A stretch of 64,000 nt of DNA. Origin: Marinisporobacter sp. (GTDB lineage: Bacteria; Bacillota; Clostridia; Peptostreptococcales; Thermotaleaceae). How positions within the stretch are numbered: position 1 is the first letter of the stretch; every line of letters begins with the position of its first letter. Position numbers and translations under genes: made by a program. Positions 43,549 through 52,796 of the stretch are shown here, one piece after another. Where the stretch lies: the NCBI GenBank assembly GCA_025210395.1, contig JAOARV010000026.1, positions 1-64,000 on the forward strand, given 5' to 3'. The notes under the pieces were generated by a model. It was not told the DNA's origin. It saw only the letters and a list, made by a program, of their open reading frames with translations, and did no database searches.

Positions 43549-46500
43549 ATGGATTGCGAATAAACTAGGACTCGTAAATTTTTGGTATTATGATTTTGAG
43601 GAATTTGAGTTAGCTGATGGAAAGCTTTTATTAAGAGGGAGCAATGGAAGTGGGAAATCTGTAACCATGCAAAGCTTTATACCCCTTTTATTAGATGGAA
43701 ATAAATCTCCCGAAAGATTAGATCCCTTTGGAACGAAATCAAGAAAAATGGAAAACTATTTACTAGATGAGGAAACGGATGAAAAAACAGCTTATCTTTA
43801 TATAGAATTTAAGAGAAAAGATACAGAAAATTATATGACCATCGGCATGGGGATGAAGGCTGTAAAAAACAGACCCTTAGATTCTTGGTATTTTATTGTA
43901 ACAGACGGGAGAAGGATCAATAAAGATCTTTATTTATATAAAGATGCAGGAAGCTTTATACCCCTTACGAAAAAACAGCTTGAAAATGAAATCAACAAAG
44001 GTGGCTTTTTCACAACAAGACAAGGAAAATATATGGAAAAAGTCAATGAATACCTCTTTGGCTTTGAAGATCGAGAAAGATATGAAGAGCTTATTAATCT
44101 ATTGATTCAGTTAAGAAGTCCAAAGCTATCTAAGGATTTTAAACCTACAGAAATCTATAAAATTCTTGAGGAGTCTTTACGGGTATTATCAGAGGATGAT
44201 TTACGTCCTATGTCTGAATCTATGGAGAGTATGGATAGCCATCAAAATGCATTAGAGGAAGCACAAAGAGCATTAAAGGCTACGCGAAATATTAAAAAGC
44301 ATTATGATCGATACAATAAATTTTGTTTATATGAAAAAGGCATATCGTTTTATGAAAAGAGTAAGGAGTGCAATAAGCTAAAGAAAGATATAGAAGAGCT
44401 TAAAAATAATCATGAAAAGAAAGAGCTAGAGCTTTCTAATATGAATCATGATATTGAAAAGTTCCAAGCTATTCTTAAGGATGCAGAAATAAAATATGAG
44501 CATTTAAGGGACAATGATGCCTTAAGGGTGAAGGAAGATCTAATTAAGCTTGAAAAAGAAATACTAGAGCTAAAGGAAATCATCCAAAAGAAAGAAAAAG
44601 AATTAGATAAAAAGAAGAGCTTAGAGAGGGAAAGAGAAGAAAACCTTAAAAAGATCAAGCATAAACATGAGAATATTGTTTATCAGATGAAGGAAAGTAT
44701 AGATGAGCTTAACGCATTAAGTGAAGAATTTGGATTTGAAGAGGGAACAAGGTTGAATGAGGAAATGAGTGAAGACATTGAAAATTATGATCTGCAATTC
44801 ATTAAGATTTCCCTTGATAAATATACTCATAAAATAAAAGAAGCCATCAAAGCATTAAACTTATTTGAAGATAGTCAAAGAGAATATAGTAAAGTACTTG
44901 AAGAAAAGGAAAAGCTTCAAAGAGCTTTTGAAGAAACTAAAGAAGAGCTTAATAAAAGAGAAGAGGTTTTATTAAATACAAAAGAAGAATTAAAGGTAGA
45001 TTATGTAAAATGGCATGAAAATAATGAAGTATTAAAGATTACAGAGGAGAATAAAAAACAGCTCTTTTCAGCCATTGACCATATATCAGATACTTTTTTA
45101 TTGGGAGACTTAAACAATAGTGTGAAGAAAGCTTATCAGACAAATAAAAATAGATTCACTTTAGATATAGAAAGAAAAAATGATCAAATAAAAAATGTAA
45201 AAACAAATATAGAAGCTTTAAAAGAAGAAATCAAAGCTTTAAAAGACGCAAAGGAAATAGAACCTCAAAGAAGTGAAGGGGTAATACGAAATAGACAAAA
45301 ACTAGCTGATCAAGGAATCCCTTACATCCCCTTATACAAAGGAATTGATTTTAAAGACGATGTTTCAGCAGAAATAAAAAAAGCTATAGAAAGTGCCTTT
45401 GTAGATATGGGCATGATTGATGCTTTAATTATTGATAAAAAATATAAAGAGAAAGTATTAGCTTTTCAAGAAGGAGAATGGGATAGATATATATTTACAA
45501 CAGGAAATATCATGAAGTATAATCTTACAACTTATTTACAGGTGGACAAGGAAGGCCTTGAGGGTGTAAATTATGAAACAGTAGATGAGCTTTTACAGGG
45601 AATCTTTTTAGTGGAGGATGATTTAGCATTTGTAGATGAAGGTGGAAATTATAAAATAGGAGCTTTAAGGGGAAAGGCATCTGAGGATTATGTTCTTAAA
45701 TATATTGGAGGAAGTAGTAGAAAAAAACATAGAGAAAGATTAATAGAGGAAAAAATGCAGGAAATAGAGCTTTTAAATAGAGATATAAAAGAAATAGAAG
45801 TAGAAATTCTTCATATTGAAAATATTTTAAAAAAGCTTGAAAATGAAATACAATCTGAACCGAAAAGTGAAGATTTAAGAGAAGCTTTAAAGCTGATTGA
45901 TGAATGTGAAAAGGAAGTAAAGGACATTCATAATAAACTGATTAAGGAAGAAGAAAACTTCTTTAAAGCAGGAGAAGCATTAAAGAATCATAAAAGAATA
46001 GCATGGGAAAAGACAGAAGGAATCAATATTTCTAAAACATTAAAGGATTTTCAAGAAGCAAAGGAAGTAGCAGATGAATATTACAATGATTTATCTGAAC
46101 TAAGAGTGGTTCAAAATAATTTAAGAAATATTACCTCACAGATAAAAATATTAGAAGAGGGGCTAGACGAGTTAAGGGATGTGATTGACCAATTATATTA
46201 TGAAATCACTTATTCAAAGAAAAAGCAGGATGAAAAAAATGAGGCAGTAATATCCCTAAAAGACGTTTTAAAAACATCTGATATAAAAGAGATTGAAGAG
46301 GAATTAGAGCAATGTATTAAAATTAAGGATGAATATCCAAAAATGATTAATGAAGGGACGAAGAAAAAAGGAAAGCTAGAGGAACATTTAGAAAATTTAA
46401 AAACAAATATAAACATTTACATTGAAGGATTAGAAAAAGAGAGAAAAATCCTTTCTATAAGAGAAGAGCTTTTCTTAGAAGAATATGCATTAGGGTATAT

Positions 46501-47590
46501 AGTAGAAAAAGAAGAAGGAGACTCAATTAAAATATTAAAAAAAATCTTACCACTTGTTACTCTACGAGAGGAAAAAGGAAGAGAATTTTATTTGAGTGCC
46601 TTGATAGAAAATTTGAGTAAAAATGGAGCAGATCTAAGAGATTTTGCATTAAAGCAAATCACTATTTTTGATAGATATCATATAGAGGAGGATAAAAAAG
46701 AGCTTTATAAGGGCTGTGAAAGAATAGATATCAAATGTAGAGCACAAGGAAGAGAGCTTTCCTTTTATGAATTGTCTTCAAATATTGAAAAGGATATAGA
46801 AGAGATCAAGCTACTTATTAGTAATGAAGAAAGAAGAATTTTTGAGGAGATTTTATTAAATACCATTAGTACAAAAATTAGAAGTAAAATCTATTTATCT
46901 AAGACATGGGTAGATCGAATCAATACATTAATGGAATCTATGAATACATCTAGTAGTCTTGCTTTGAGCTTAAGATGGGTGCCTAAAAAAGCAGAAAGTG
47001 AAGGGCAACTTGATATTAAACAGCTTTTAGAAATTCTGAATAGAGGAAATATTGCTAGTGAAGAGGATATGAAAAGATTAGCCAATCATTTTGGAGACAA
47101 GGTAAAGGAAGGAATTCGTAAATATGAAGGAACAGGAGAAATTAGAAATTATCATACTATTATCAAGGAAGTATTAGATTATCGAAAGTGGTATGAATTT
47201 AAGCTATATTTCACTAAAAAGGGAGAGCGAAAAAAGGAGCTTACCAACAATGCATTTTTTCAATTTTCAGGAGGAGAAAAGGCCATGTCTATGTATATTC
47301 CTCTATTTTCAGCAGTTTATGCAAGGTATGACAATGCAAGGAAGGATTGTCCTCATGTGATTTCTATGGATGAAGCCTTTGCAGGAGTAGATGAGAATAA
47401 TATAAGGGATATGTTTAGACTACTTAAAGACCTTGATTTAGATTATGTAATCAATTCTCAGATTCTTTGGGGGGATTATGATACGGTAGAGAATCTTTCT
47501 ATATGTGAATTGATTAGAGAAGAAAATGATGATGTAGTGAGTGTTGTTAGGTATCATTGGAATGGTATAGAGAAAAAATGCTTGGTATAG
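43538..47590 (+). CDS. jetC: Wadjet type II JetC (SMC/MukB-like ATPase)
   Basis: A 1350-residue SMC-like ATPase (TIGR02680). The head N-half holds Walker A GSNGSGKS at residues 34-41. Long coiled-coil arms run about 280-560 and 740-1010, with a hinge-like globular part near 590-730 (GIPYIPLYKGIDFKDDVS). The head C-half has signature FSGGEKAMS near 1242 and Walker B HVISMDEAFAGVDENN near 1272. In Wadjet it is the DNA-extruding motor that detects small circular DNA. ATG 43538 follows AGGAGGT; ATG 43520 lies upstream of that site and is rejected. Size and motif order are complete, so the motor looks functional. Confidence 0.93.
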   Translation: MENRWIANKLGLVNFWYYDFEEFELADGKLLLRGSNGSGKSVTMQSFIPLLLDGNKSPERLDPFGTKSRKMENYLLDEETDEKTAYLYIEFKRKDTENYMTIGMGMKAVKNRPLDSWYFIVTDGRRINKDLYLYKDAGSFIPLTKKQLENEINKGGFFTTRQGKYMEKVNEYLFGFEDRERYEELINLLIQLRSPKLSKDFKPTEIYKILEESLRVLSEDDLRPMSESMESMDSHQNALEEAQRALKATRNIKKHYDRYNKFCLYEKGISFYEKSKECNKLKKDIEELKNNHEKKELELSNMNHDIEKFQAILKDAEIKYEHLRDNDALRVKEDLIKLEKEILELKEIIQKKEKELDKKKSLEREREENLKKIKHKHENIVYQMKESIDELNALSEEFGFEEGTRLNEEMSEDIENYDLQFIKISLDKYTHKIKEAIKALNLFEDSQREYSKVLEEKEKLQRAFEETKEELNKREEVLLNTKEELKVDYVKWHENNEVLKITEENKKQLFSAIDHISDTFLLGDLNNSVKKAYQTNKNRFTLDIERKNDQIKNVKTNIEALKEEIKALKDAKEIEPQRSEGVIRNRQKLADQGIPYIPLYKGIDFKDDVSAEIKKAIESAFVDMGMIDALIIDKKYKEKVLAFQEGEWDRYIFTTGNIMKYNLTTYLQVDKEGLEGVNYETVDELLQGIFLVEDDLAFVDEGGNYKIGALRGKASEDYVLKYIGGSSRKKHRERLIEEKMQEIELLNRDIKEIEVEILHIENILKKLENEIQSEPKSEDLREALKLIDECEKEVKDIHNKLIKEEENFFKAGEALKNHKRIAWEKTEGINISKTLKDFQEAKEVADEYYNDLSELRVVQNNLRNITSQIKILEEGLDELRDVIDQLYYEITYSKKKQDEKNEAVISLKDVLKTSDIKEIEEELEQCIKIKDEYPKMINEGTKKKGKLEEHLENLKTNINIYIEGLEKERKILSIREELFLEEYALGYIVEKEEGDSIKILKKILPLVTLREEKGREFYLSALIENLSKNGADLRDFALKQITIFDRYHIEEDKKELYKGCERIDIKCRAQGRELSFYELSSNIEKDIEEIKLLISNEERRIFEEILLNTISTKIRSKIYLSKTWVDRINTLMESMNTSSSLALSLRWVPKKAESEGQLDIKQLLEILNRGNIASEEDMKRLANHFGDKVKEGIRKYEGTGEIRNYHTIIKEVLDYRKWYEFKLYFTKKGERKKELTNNAFFQFSGGEKAMSMYIPLFSAVYARYDNARKDCPHVISMDEAFAGVDENNIRDMFRLLKDLDLDYVINSQILWGDYDTVENLSICELIREENDDVVSVVRYHWNGIEKKCLV

Positions 47591-47599
47591 GGGGCTAGT

Positions 47600-48880
47600 A
47601 TGGAGGGTCAGATAAAAAGTGCTATTGCCTTTTTAAAAGAGGGCAAGGGATACAAAAGAATATTAAAAGAGATTTTAGAGAAATATAAAAAAATCGGAAA
47701 GTTATCAGGAATGATTTTATTAGAGGATCTATCTCAAGAAGAAGGAATGATTCTAGGAGCAATTGATCACAAATTTTATACAGAAAAACGGGCTAAATTT
47801 TCAGTCAAAAAATTTATTGATCATTTTAGTAGAGGAAAATTTGAAGGAATTGATTTTTTAGAAGTACTAAAGGGTTATTTTCAAGAGCAGTTATTGACTC
47901 ATAAGGAAGTAAAAGAGAGAAAGGAAAGGAAAAAAGAAATTTATTTTTCCAGTATTTTAAAAGAGTTTGAGAATACAAAGGAAGCTTTGTGGTTAGAAGC
48001 TACGATCAATGAAAAAAAGTATGGTTATCATACCATGATTAAAAAATATGAAGAAAGCCCTAAGTGTTTAAAAGCTATACTGATCCACATAAAAAATGCT
48101 ATGAATAGCTTAAGCTTTTCAAAGGAACGCTTAATGCCCTTAGCGCTTTTTTCTTCACAGATTACAAAGGATGCTCATTATTTTGATATCAATAAAATAG
48201 AAGGGAAATTATTGATTCATGCCATTTGTTATATAATCCATGAAAGATATCCATCTAATGCAGAAAAAATAAATGAAATATTATATAAATCAGGAATTGT
48301 TAGAGATGAGCTTTCTAATAGTACCATCACCTTTGGGCTTATGGGTTATAATGATAACAAAGAGCATATAGGGTTAAAAAGTTTTTTAGAAATGAAAGAA
48401 CCCTTGCAGCTTTCTATAAAAAACTTAAGTAAAATCAATAAAATCTATGCAAAAAACCATAATGCATTTGTTTTTGAAAATCCAACTGTTTTTGAAAGAG
48501 TGATGGAAAAGACATTAGATGTTTGTCCAACCCTCATTTGCACAAGTGGACAAGTGAATATATCCTCTCTTATTATTTTAGATAAGCTTGTAGAGGGAGG
48601 AGCGAAGATTTATTACTCAGGAGATTTCGACCCTGAGGGACTACAGATAGCAGATAAATTAAAAAAGCGATATAAAGAAAAGCTAGTTTTTTGGAGGTTT
48701 TCTATTGAAGATTATGTAGAAATTAAAGGAGACGTATCCATAAAGGAACGAGAGAAAAAGCTAAGAAATATTCAAAGTGAGGAGCTATTTCTCCTTAGGG
48801 ATAAGCTGTTAAAGGAAGGAAAGGCAGGATATCAGGAATTGTTGATTGATTGTTATGTGAGGGATATTAGAAAAGGGTGA
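47600..48880 (+). CDS. jetD: Wadjet type II JetD (Toprim-type nuclease, DUF2399)
   Basis: A 426-residue protein (TIGR02679: DUF3323 then DUF2399). The C-terminal Toprim-like domain has the conserved glutamate in FVFENPTVF (near 292) and the acidic pair in YYSGDFDPEGL (near 341-345), the metal site that cleaves extruded plasmid DNA. It starts 9 nt after jetC with GGGGGCT upstream. Full length with an intact active site, so the Wadjet system is predicted to be active. The NUDIX gene follows after 4 nt. Confidence 0.92.
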   Translation: MEGQIKSAIAFLKEGKGYKRILKEILEKYKKIGKLSGMILLEDLSQEEGMILGAIDHKFYTEKRAKFSVKKFIDHFSRGKFEGIDFLEVLKGYFQEQLLTHKEVKERKERKKEIYFSSILKEFENTKEALWLEATINEKKYGYHTMIKKYEESPKCLKAILIHIKNAMNSLSFSKERLMPLALFSSQITKDAHYFDINKIEGKLLIHAICYIIHERYPSNAEKINEILYKSGIVRDELSNSTITFGLMGYNDNKEHIGLKSFLEMKEPLQLSIKNLSKINKIYAKNHNAFVFENPTVFERVMEKTLDVCPTLICTSGQVNISSLIILDKLVEGGAKIYYSGDFDPEGLQIADKLKKRYKEKLVFWRFSIEDYVEIKGDVSIKEREKKLRNIQSEELFLLRDKLLKEGKAGYQELLIDCYVRDIRKG

Positions 48881-48884
48881 AAAA

Positions 48885-49268
48885 ATGATCAATGTAGTTG
48901 CAGGAATTCTCATTAATGAAAACAATGAAATATTGATTGCAAAGCGTAAAAAAGGTAAGCATTTAGGTGGATATTGGGAGTTCCCAGGAGGAAAGATAGA
49001 AGCTGGGGAAACACCAGAGGAAAGCTTGATAAGAGAGCTAAAAGAAGAGATGGATATTACTATTAAGGTTAAGGATTATTTTGGAGAAAATATTTATAAA
49101 TATGAAAGAGGAACAATAAAGTTGATAGCCTATCTTTGTGAAATGATTGAAGGAAAGATTATATTAGCAGATCATTCAGAATATAAATGGGTAAAAAAAG
49201 AAAATTTAAACCAATATAAAATGGCACCAGCAGATATTTATTTTGTGAGATGTTTATGGGAAAATTAG
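48885..49268 (+). CDS. NUDIX hydrolase (MutT-like)
   Basis: A 127-residue NUDIX protein. The 23-residue NUDIX box starts at GGKIEAGETPEES and ends RELKEEM, with all catalytic glutamates. The overall sequence (GGYWEFPGGKIE, then a SEYKWVKKENL end) is that of MutT/8-oxo-dGTP diphosphatases. The gene begins 4 nt after the jetD stop and uses AAGGGTGA, which includes that stop, as ribosome binding site. It is therefore almost certainly co-transcribed with jetABCD. Nucleotide-pool cleaning is the family role; a link to plasmid defence is not known to me. Confidence 0.9.
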   Translation: MINVVAGILINENNEILIAKRKKGKHLGGYWEFPGGKIEAGETPEESLIRELKEEMDITIKVKDYFGENIYKYERGTIKLIAYLCEMIEGKIILADHSEYKWVKKENLNQYKMAPADIYFVRCLWEN

Positions 49269-49414
49269 GGAAAAGTACTGTAGATTTAACATGTATAGTG
49301 ATTTTTTTATACGCTACATGGATATATGGAATAAAGGTACTTGTTCTTACCTAGAGAGGTTTTGTGGAGGAAGGATAAGGGTTATAGAAGATTTAAAAAA
49401 TCAAATTATATACG

Positions 49415-49542
49415 TATAGATAAACCACTTGAAAATGAAAAATAAAAAGAATGTTCATACCAGATAACTTTTGAAAAAACTATCAAAGGTATTCTCTTAT
49501 CTTTCTATTTTCATTATTAAGTTTTGAGGTAGTTTATCTATA
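49415..49542. repeat. 128-bp inverted-repeat element (MITE-like) before tadA
   Basis: TATAGATAAAC at 49415 and its exact complement at 49532-49542 are the ends of an AT-rich region. Inner segments also pair (CTTGAAAATGAAAA with TTTTCATTATTAAG, ATACC with GGTAT). The element stops 14 bp before the tadA start. There is no obvious target-site duplication, so it could equally be a structured leader. The stretch 49269-49414 before it holds nothing recognisable. Confidence 0.5.
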
Positions 49543-49556
49543 AGAAGAGGATAAAT

Positions 49557-50009
49557 ATGAACGAAATATATATGAAAGAGGCTCTATTGGAAGCAAAAAA
49601 AGCAATGGAGATAGAAGAAGTACCTATTGGTGCAGTGATTGTAAAAAACGGAAAAATCATAGCAAGGGCGCATAATTTAAGAGAAACTAGCAAAGATCCA
49701 ACAAGTCATGCTGAGATTTTAGCTATTCGTAAAGCTTCTGAAGCTGTAGGAGGATGGCGTCTAACTGGGTGTGATCTTTATGTGACGGTTGAACCTTGTC
49801 CTATGTGTGCAGGAGCTATTATGTTATCTAGAATGGATAGGCTCATTATAGGGACAATGGACCCTAAAGGTGGAGCAGTAGGGTCTATTCTTAATATCGT
49901 TGAGGATGAACGGTTTAATCATCAGACAGAGGTTATAAGAGGTGTCTTAAAAGAGGAATGTGCTGGTATGATGAAAGAATTTTTTAGATATTTAAGAAGA
50001 AAAAAATAA
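49557..50009 (+). CDS. tadA: tRNA adenosine(34) deaminase TadA
   Basis: A 150-residue zinc deaminase. Ligand and proton-shuttle motif TSHAEI has His51 and Glu53; PCPMCAG has Cys81 and Cys84. The N-terminal IPIGAV-type strand (VPIGAVIVKNG) and the end GVLKEECAGMMKEFF are typical of TadA rather than cytidine deaminases. It converts A34 to inosine in tRNA-Arg(ACG), allowing CGN decoding. AGAAGAGG precedes ATG 49557. Monocistronic with a terminator. Essential in most bacteria. Confidence 0.93.
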   Translation: MNEIYMKEALLEAKKAMEIEEVPIGAVIVKNGKIIARAHNLRETSKDPTSHAEILAIRKASEAVGGWRLTGCDLYVTVEPCPMCAGAIMLSRMDRLIIGTMDPKGGAVGSILNIVEDERFNHQTEVIRGVLKEECAGMMKEFFRYLRRKK

Positions 50010-50020
50010 AAGATTTAATG

Positions 50021-50060
50021 AATGACTTTGGCGAACTGCTAAAGTCATTTTTATTTTTTT
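50021..50060 (+). terminator. Terminator of tadA
   Basis: AATGACTTT pairs with AAAGTCATT (GGC.. GCT.. extend it) and is followed by TTTATTTTTTT. Confidence 0.85.
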
Positions 50061-50194
50061 AGCATACTACTGAACAATCTTTCTATTTTATGATAAAAAA
50101 ACAATTAAAATGTAGGAAGAAAGATTTTTATAATATTTACATAAATTTAACAGTATAGTAAAATTAAAGTAAAAATACAATTGGGGATGGTTAC

Positions 50195-51295
50195 ATGAGA
50201 TATTTTGGACCCACACAAAGAGAGATATGGGAAAAAGTGAGTAAAGAAATAGATGGAGAATTTGTTGTTATAGAAGGATTACTTAAAACTTATGAAATCA
50301 GGAAAAAATTTAAAGATTGGGAAATTGTATTAGATGTATGTTCATCAGGAGAAAGATATGCTCCAACCTGTACAAGAGTATATGCAACCTTTTATAATAA
50401 GCATGGACTAAGATTTAAAATCTTTGATGAATATTTTCAAAATTATTTTCAAAGCTATTTTGATATGCAGGATATAAAAATTGATCAAAGTGGTTTTAGT
50501 AGGGAATTTATCATAAGAAGCAATAGTCAAACGGCTATGAAGATATTTTTTGAAAATGAGATCATAAGGGATCTTATGAACATGAAGGAAGATATATTAT
50601 TCGAAATCAGAGGAACTGATTATTATGAAGTAAAGCCTGATGAAAATGCAAATATTGAAATCAGAACATGTGGAGTCATAAAAGATACAGAGTTTTTAAA
50701 GAATATGTTTGAACTCATTGCCACATGTCTTTTAGAAATCAAAAAAATAAATGAAGCATATGAAAAGCTAGATACAAATGATTTTTCTAAATTTGATGTA
50801 ATGAAAAGCAGCATAAAAAATGTGTTAGTTGAAAATATTTCCTATGATCAAATAAAAGAAACCCTTAGTAGTAAAATAAAAGAATTTAAAAATAGAGTAA
50901 AAGAGGAAAAAATGAATATAGAAACCGTAACTGAGCCTGATGATCGAGAAAAGATTAAGGAAGAAAAATTTATTGAAGAAAAAATAAAGAAAGAATTACG
51001 TGTTGAGGAAGAAAAGGTAGATGATGAAATACTTGTAAAAAATAAAAATATAGAAAAAAAAGAAGCAACGCAAGAAGAAAAAAATGGTATAAAAATAGAA
51101 ATGTCTCATGATGAAAAAGAGGATAACTTTCAAGGTATAAATGAATCTTTGAAAAAATCAACAGAGGAGAAAAATGATTTTAGTGAATATATGAATTCTT
51201 CAAGTGATATAAGTGATTTGAGCGAATATTTAAAAACCCTTAGTGTTTTTAATATAGATTCAGATCAAACAGAGAGTGAAGAAGATAAAAAATGA
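50195..51295 (+). CDS. Unknown cytosolic protein with acidic low-complexity tail
   Basis: A 366-residue protein of two halves. Residues 1-205 look globular and beta-rich (VIEGLLKTYEIRKKFKDWEIVLDV, CTRVYATFYNKHGLRFKIF), without signal peptide or membrane segments. Residues 240-366 are highly charged and repetitive in Glu/Lys, ending with an acidic serine/leucine motif repeated as SDISDLSEYLKTLS. I do not recognise the family. The tail could be an interaction region. GGGGATGG precedes ATG 50195, and a terminator follows 33 nt after the stop. Confidence 0.65.
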   Translation: MRYFGPTQREIWEKVSKEIDGEFVVIEGLLKTYEIRKKFKDWEIVLDVCSSGERYAPTCTRVYATFYNKHGLRFKIFDEYFQNYFQSYFDMQDIKIDQSGFSREFIIRSNSQTAMKIFFENEIIRDLMNMKEDILFEIRGTDYYEVKPDENANIEIRTCGVIKDTEFLKNMFELIATCLLEIKKINEAYEKLDTNDFSKFDVMKSSIKNVLVENISYDQIKETLSSKIKEFKNRVKEEKMNIETVTEPDDREKIKEEKFIEEKIKKELRVEEEKVDDEILVKNKNIEKKEATQEEKNGIKIEMSHDEKEDNFQGINESLKKSTEEKNDFSEYMNSSSDISDLSEYLKTLSVFNIDSDQTESEEDKK

Positions 51296-51327
51296 TGTTT
51301 AAGAGTAAAAGAAGTGTTTTTGCTGTT

Positions 51328-51359
51328 AAAAAGTGGATAGAAAATTCTATCCATTTTTT
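51328..51359. terminator. Bidirectional terminator shared by convergent genes
   Basis: AAAAAGTGGATAGA pairs with TCTATCCATTTTTT. On the minus strand the stop codon of the histidine kinase (51349-51347) lies inside the stem, so only the plus-strand gene has a classical downstream terminator. Confidence 0.8.
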
Positions 51360-52795
51360 AATGGTTTATTTTTTATTTCAAACCAAACAGTAGTGCCTTC
51401 ATGAATTTTACTCTTAATCCCGTATGAAAAGTTATGAGCTTCTAAAATATTTTTTACGATAGACATTCCTAAGCCAGTACCACTTGTATCTCTTTTTCTG
51501 GATTTATCCACTTTATAAAAACGATCCCATATATAAGGCAAATCTTCCTGAGGGATGCCTTTTCCATGATCTATGATCTCGACTTTTATAATATCATTTG
51601 TAGTGGTTACTTTGATAAGTATTTGACTATTTTCATAGGAGTGGGTAATAGCGTTATTAATTAAGTTGAAAAATACTTGATAGAGTTTATCTTCATCTGC
51701 ATAGATTTGTGTGTCTTGAGTATCTACTTCTATCAGCAACTTTATATTCTTTTGAGAAGCAAAGAAATCAAGTTTTTCTGTAACTTGATGAATTAATTCA
51801 GCAATGGGAAATAGAGAACTATTGAGCTTTGTATAACCTGCTTCCATTTTAGATAAAGTAAGGATATCTTCAACCATGGTATTTAAACGACTAGATTCAT
51901 CTACAATAACTTGCAAATTTTCATTTCTTGTCTTTTTATCATCATCCACATCCATTATAAGTTCGGCATAAGCTCGAATCAAGCTAATGGGAGTTTTGAG
52001 TTCATGAGAGACATTTGCAATAAATTCTCTTCGTAAATTTTCTATTCTTCCTAGTTGGATAGCTAAGTCATTTATCGTATCTCCTAAAATACCTATTTCA
52101 TCTTTGGAATCTAAAGCTACACGAACATTAAAATTACCCTTTGAGATTTCCTTTGAAGTTTTTGTTATTTTTAAAATTGGTTTTGCAAAATGCTTTGCAA
52201 ATAATAGCGCTAAAAGAGAACCAATGAGTAGAGAAATCCATGTGATAATAGATAATTGCTTTTTTAAAATAGAGTTTGTTTCTTGAATAGGTGCTAAAGC
52301 AGAGGTCAATATAACATTTCCAACGATAGCATTGTTTTTTTCAATAGGAACTTTTACTACAAGTAAAGACTTTTTAGCTCCATCAAACCCTGCAACAAAG
52401 GTTTCAACTTCATTGGAATAAAGGTTTACATGAGGTTCTTGGGGTTGTTCTTTAGGATGTTTCTTGGGTACAAAGGGGATTCTTTTAGGAAGCTTATTTC
52501 TATTCACAGGAAACAAAACCTTATTATGCCGATTAATGATAGTAATAGAAATATGAAAAGAAAATTCAGATCGAAAATCATTCATTTCATCCATTACATC
52601 TTGTGAGATGACGGGAAAGTCATTTGTTGATGAAATAAGAGATGCTATGGTTTTTCCCTCGTCTAATAATAAATCTTTTCTTTCATCTATATAAAATTTT
52701 TGAAGGAGCATAATTTGAAATAACCAAGTGATTAAAAGGATAATCAGTACAAGGGATGTAATCCCTAACCAAAGCTTGCTTAATATGCTTTTCAT
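51347..52795 (-). CDS. Sensor histidine kinase (PhoR/ResE-like)
   Basis: A 482-residue kinase: TM1 about 10-30, an extracytoplasmic domain of about 150 residues with a proline-rich insert (KRIPFVPKKHPKEQPQEP), TM2 about 183-203, HAMP, H-box NVSHELKTPISLIR, N-box LINNAITHS, G-boxes DHGKGIP and GTGLGMSIVKNI. It follows the regulator after a 1-nt gap. The general plan is that of PhoR/ResE/YycG-type kinases. The signal is unknown. Confidence 0.9.
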   Translation of the reverse strand: MKSILSKLWLGITSLVLIILLITWLFQIMLLQKFYIDERKDLLLDEGKTIASLISSTNDFPVISQDVMDEMNDFRSEFSFHISITIINRHNKVLFPVNRNKLPKRIPFVPKKHPKEQPQEPHVNLYSNEVETFVAGFDGAKKSLLVVKVPIEKNNAIVGNVILTSALAPIQETNSILKKQLSIITWISLLIGSLLALLFAKHFAKPILKITKTSKEISKGNFNVRVALDSKDEIGILGDTINDLAIQLGRIENLRREFIANVSHELKTPISLIRAYAELIMDVDDDKKTRNENLQVIVDESSRLNTMVEDILTLSKMEAGYTKLNSSLFPIAELIHQVTEKLDFFASQKNIKLLIEVDTQDTQIYADEDKLYQVFFNLINNAITHSYENSQILIKVTTTNDIIKVEIIDHGKGIPQEDLPYIWDRFYKVDKSRKRDTSGTGLGMSIVKNILEAHNFSYGIKSKIHEGTTVWFEIKNKPLKNG

Positions 52796-52796
52796 G

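Noticed and set aside
49269-49556. A 4.5S SRP RNA or a tRNA near tadA
   Set aside because: 4.5S RNA often follows tadA in Firmicutes, but no GGAAG/GNAR-capped hairpin is seen, and no cloverleaf occurs; only the inverted-repeat element is present.
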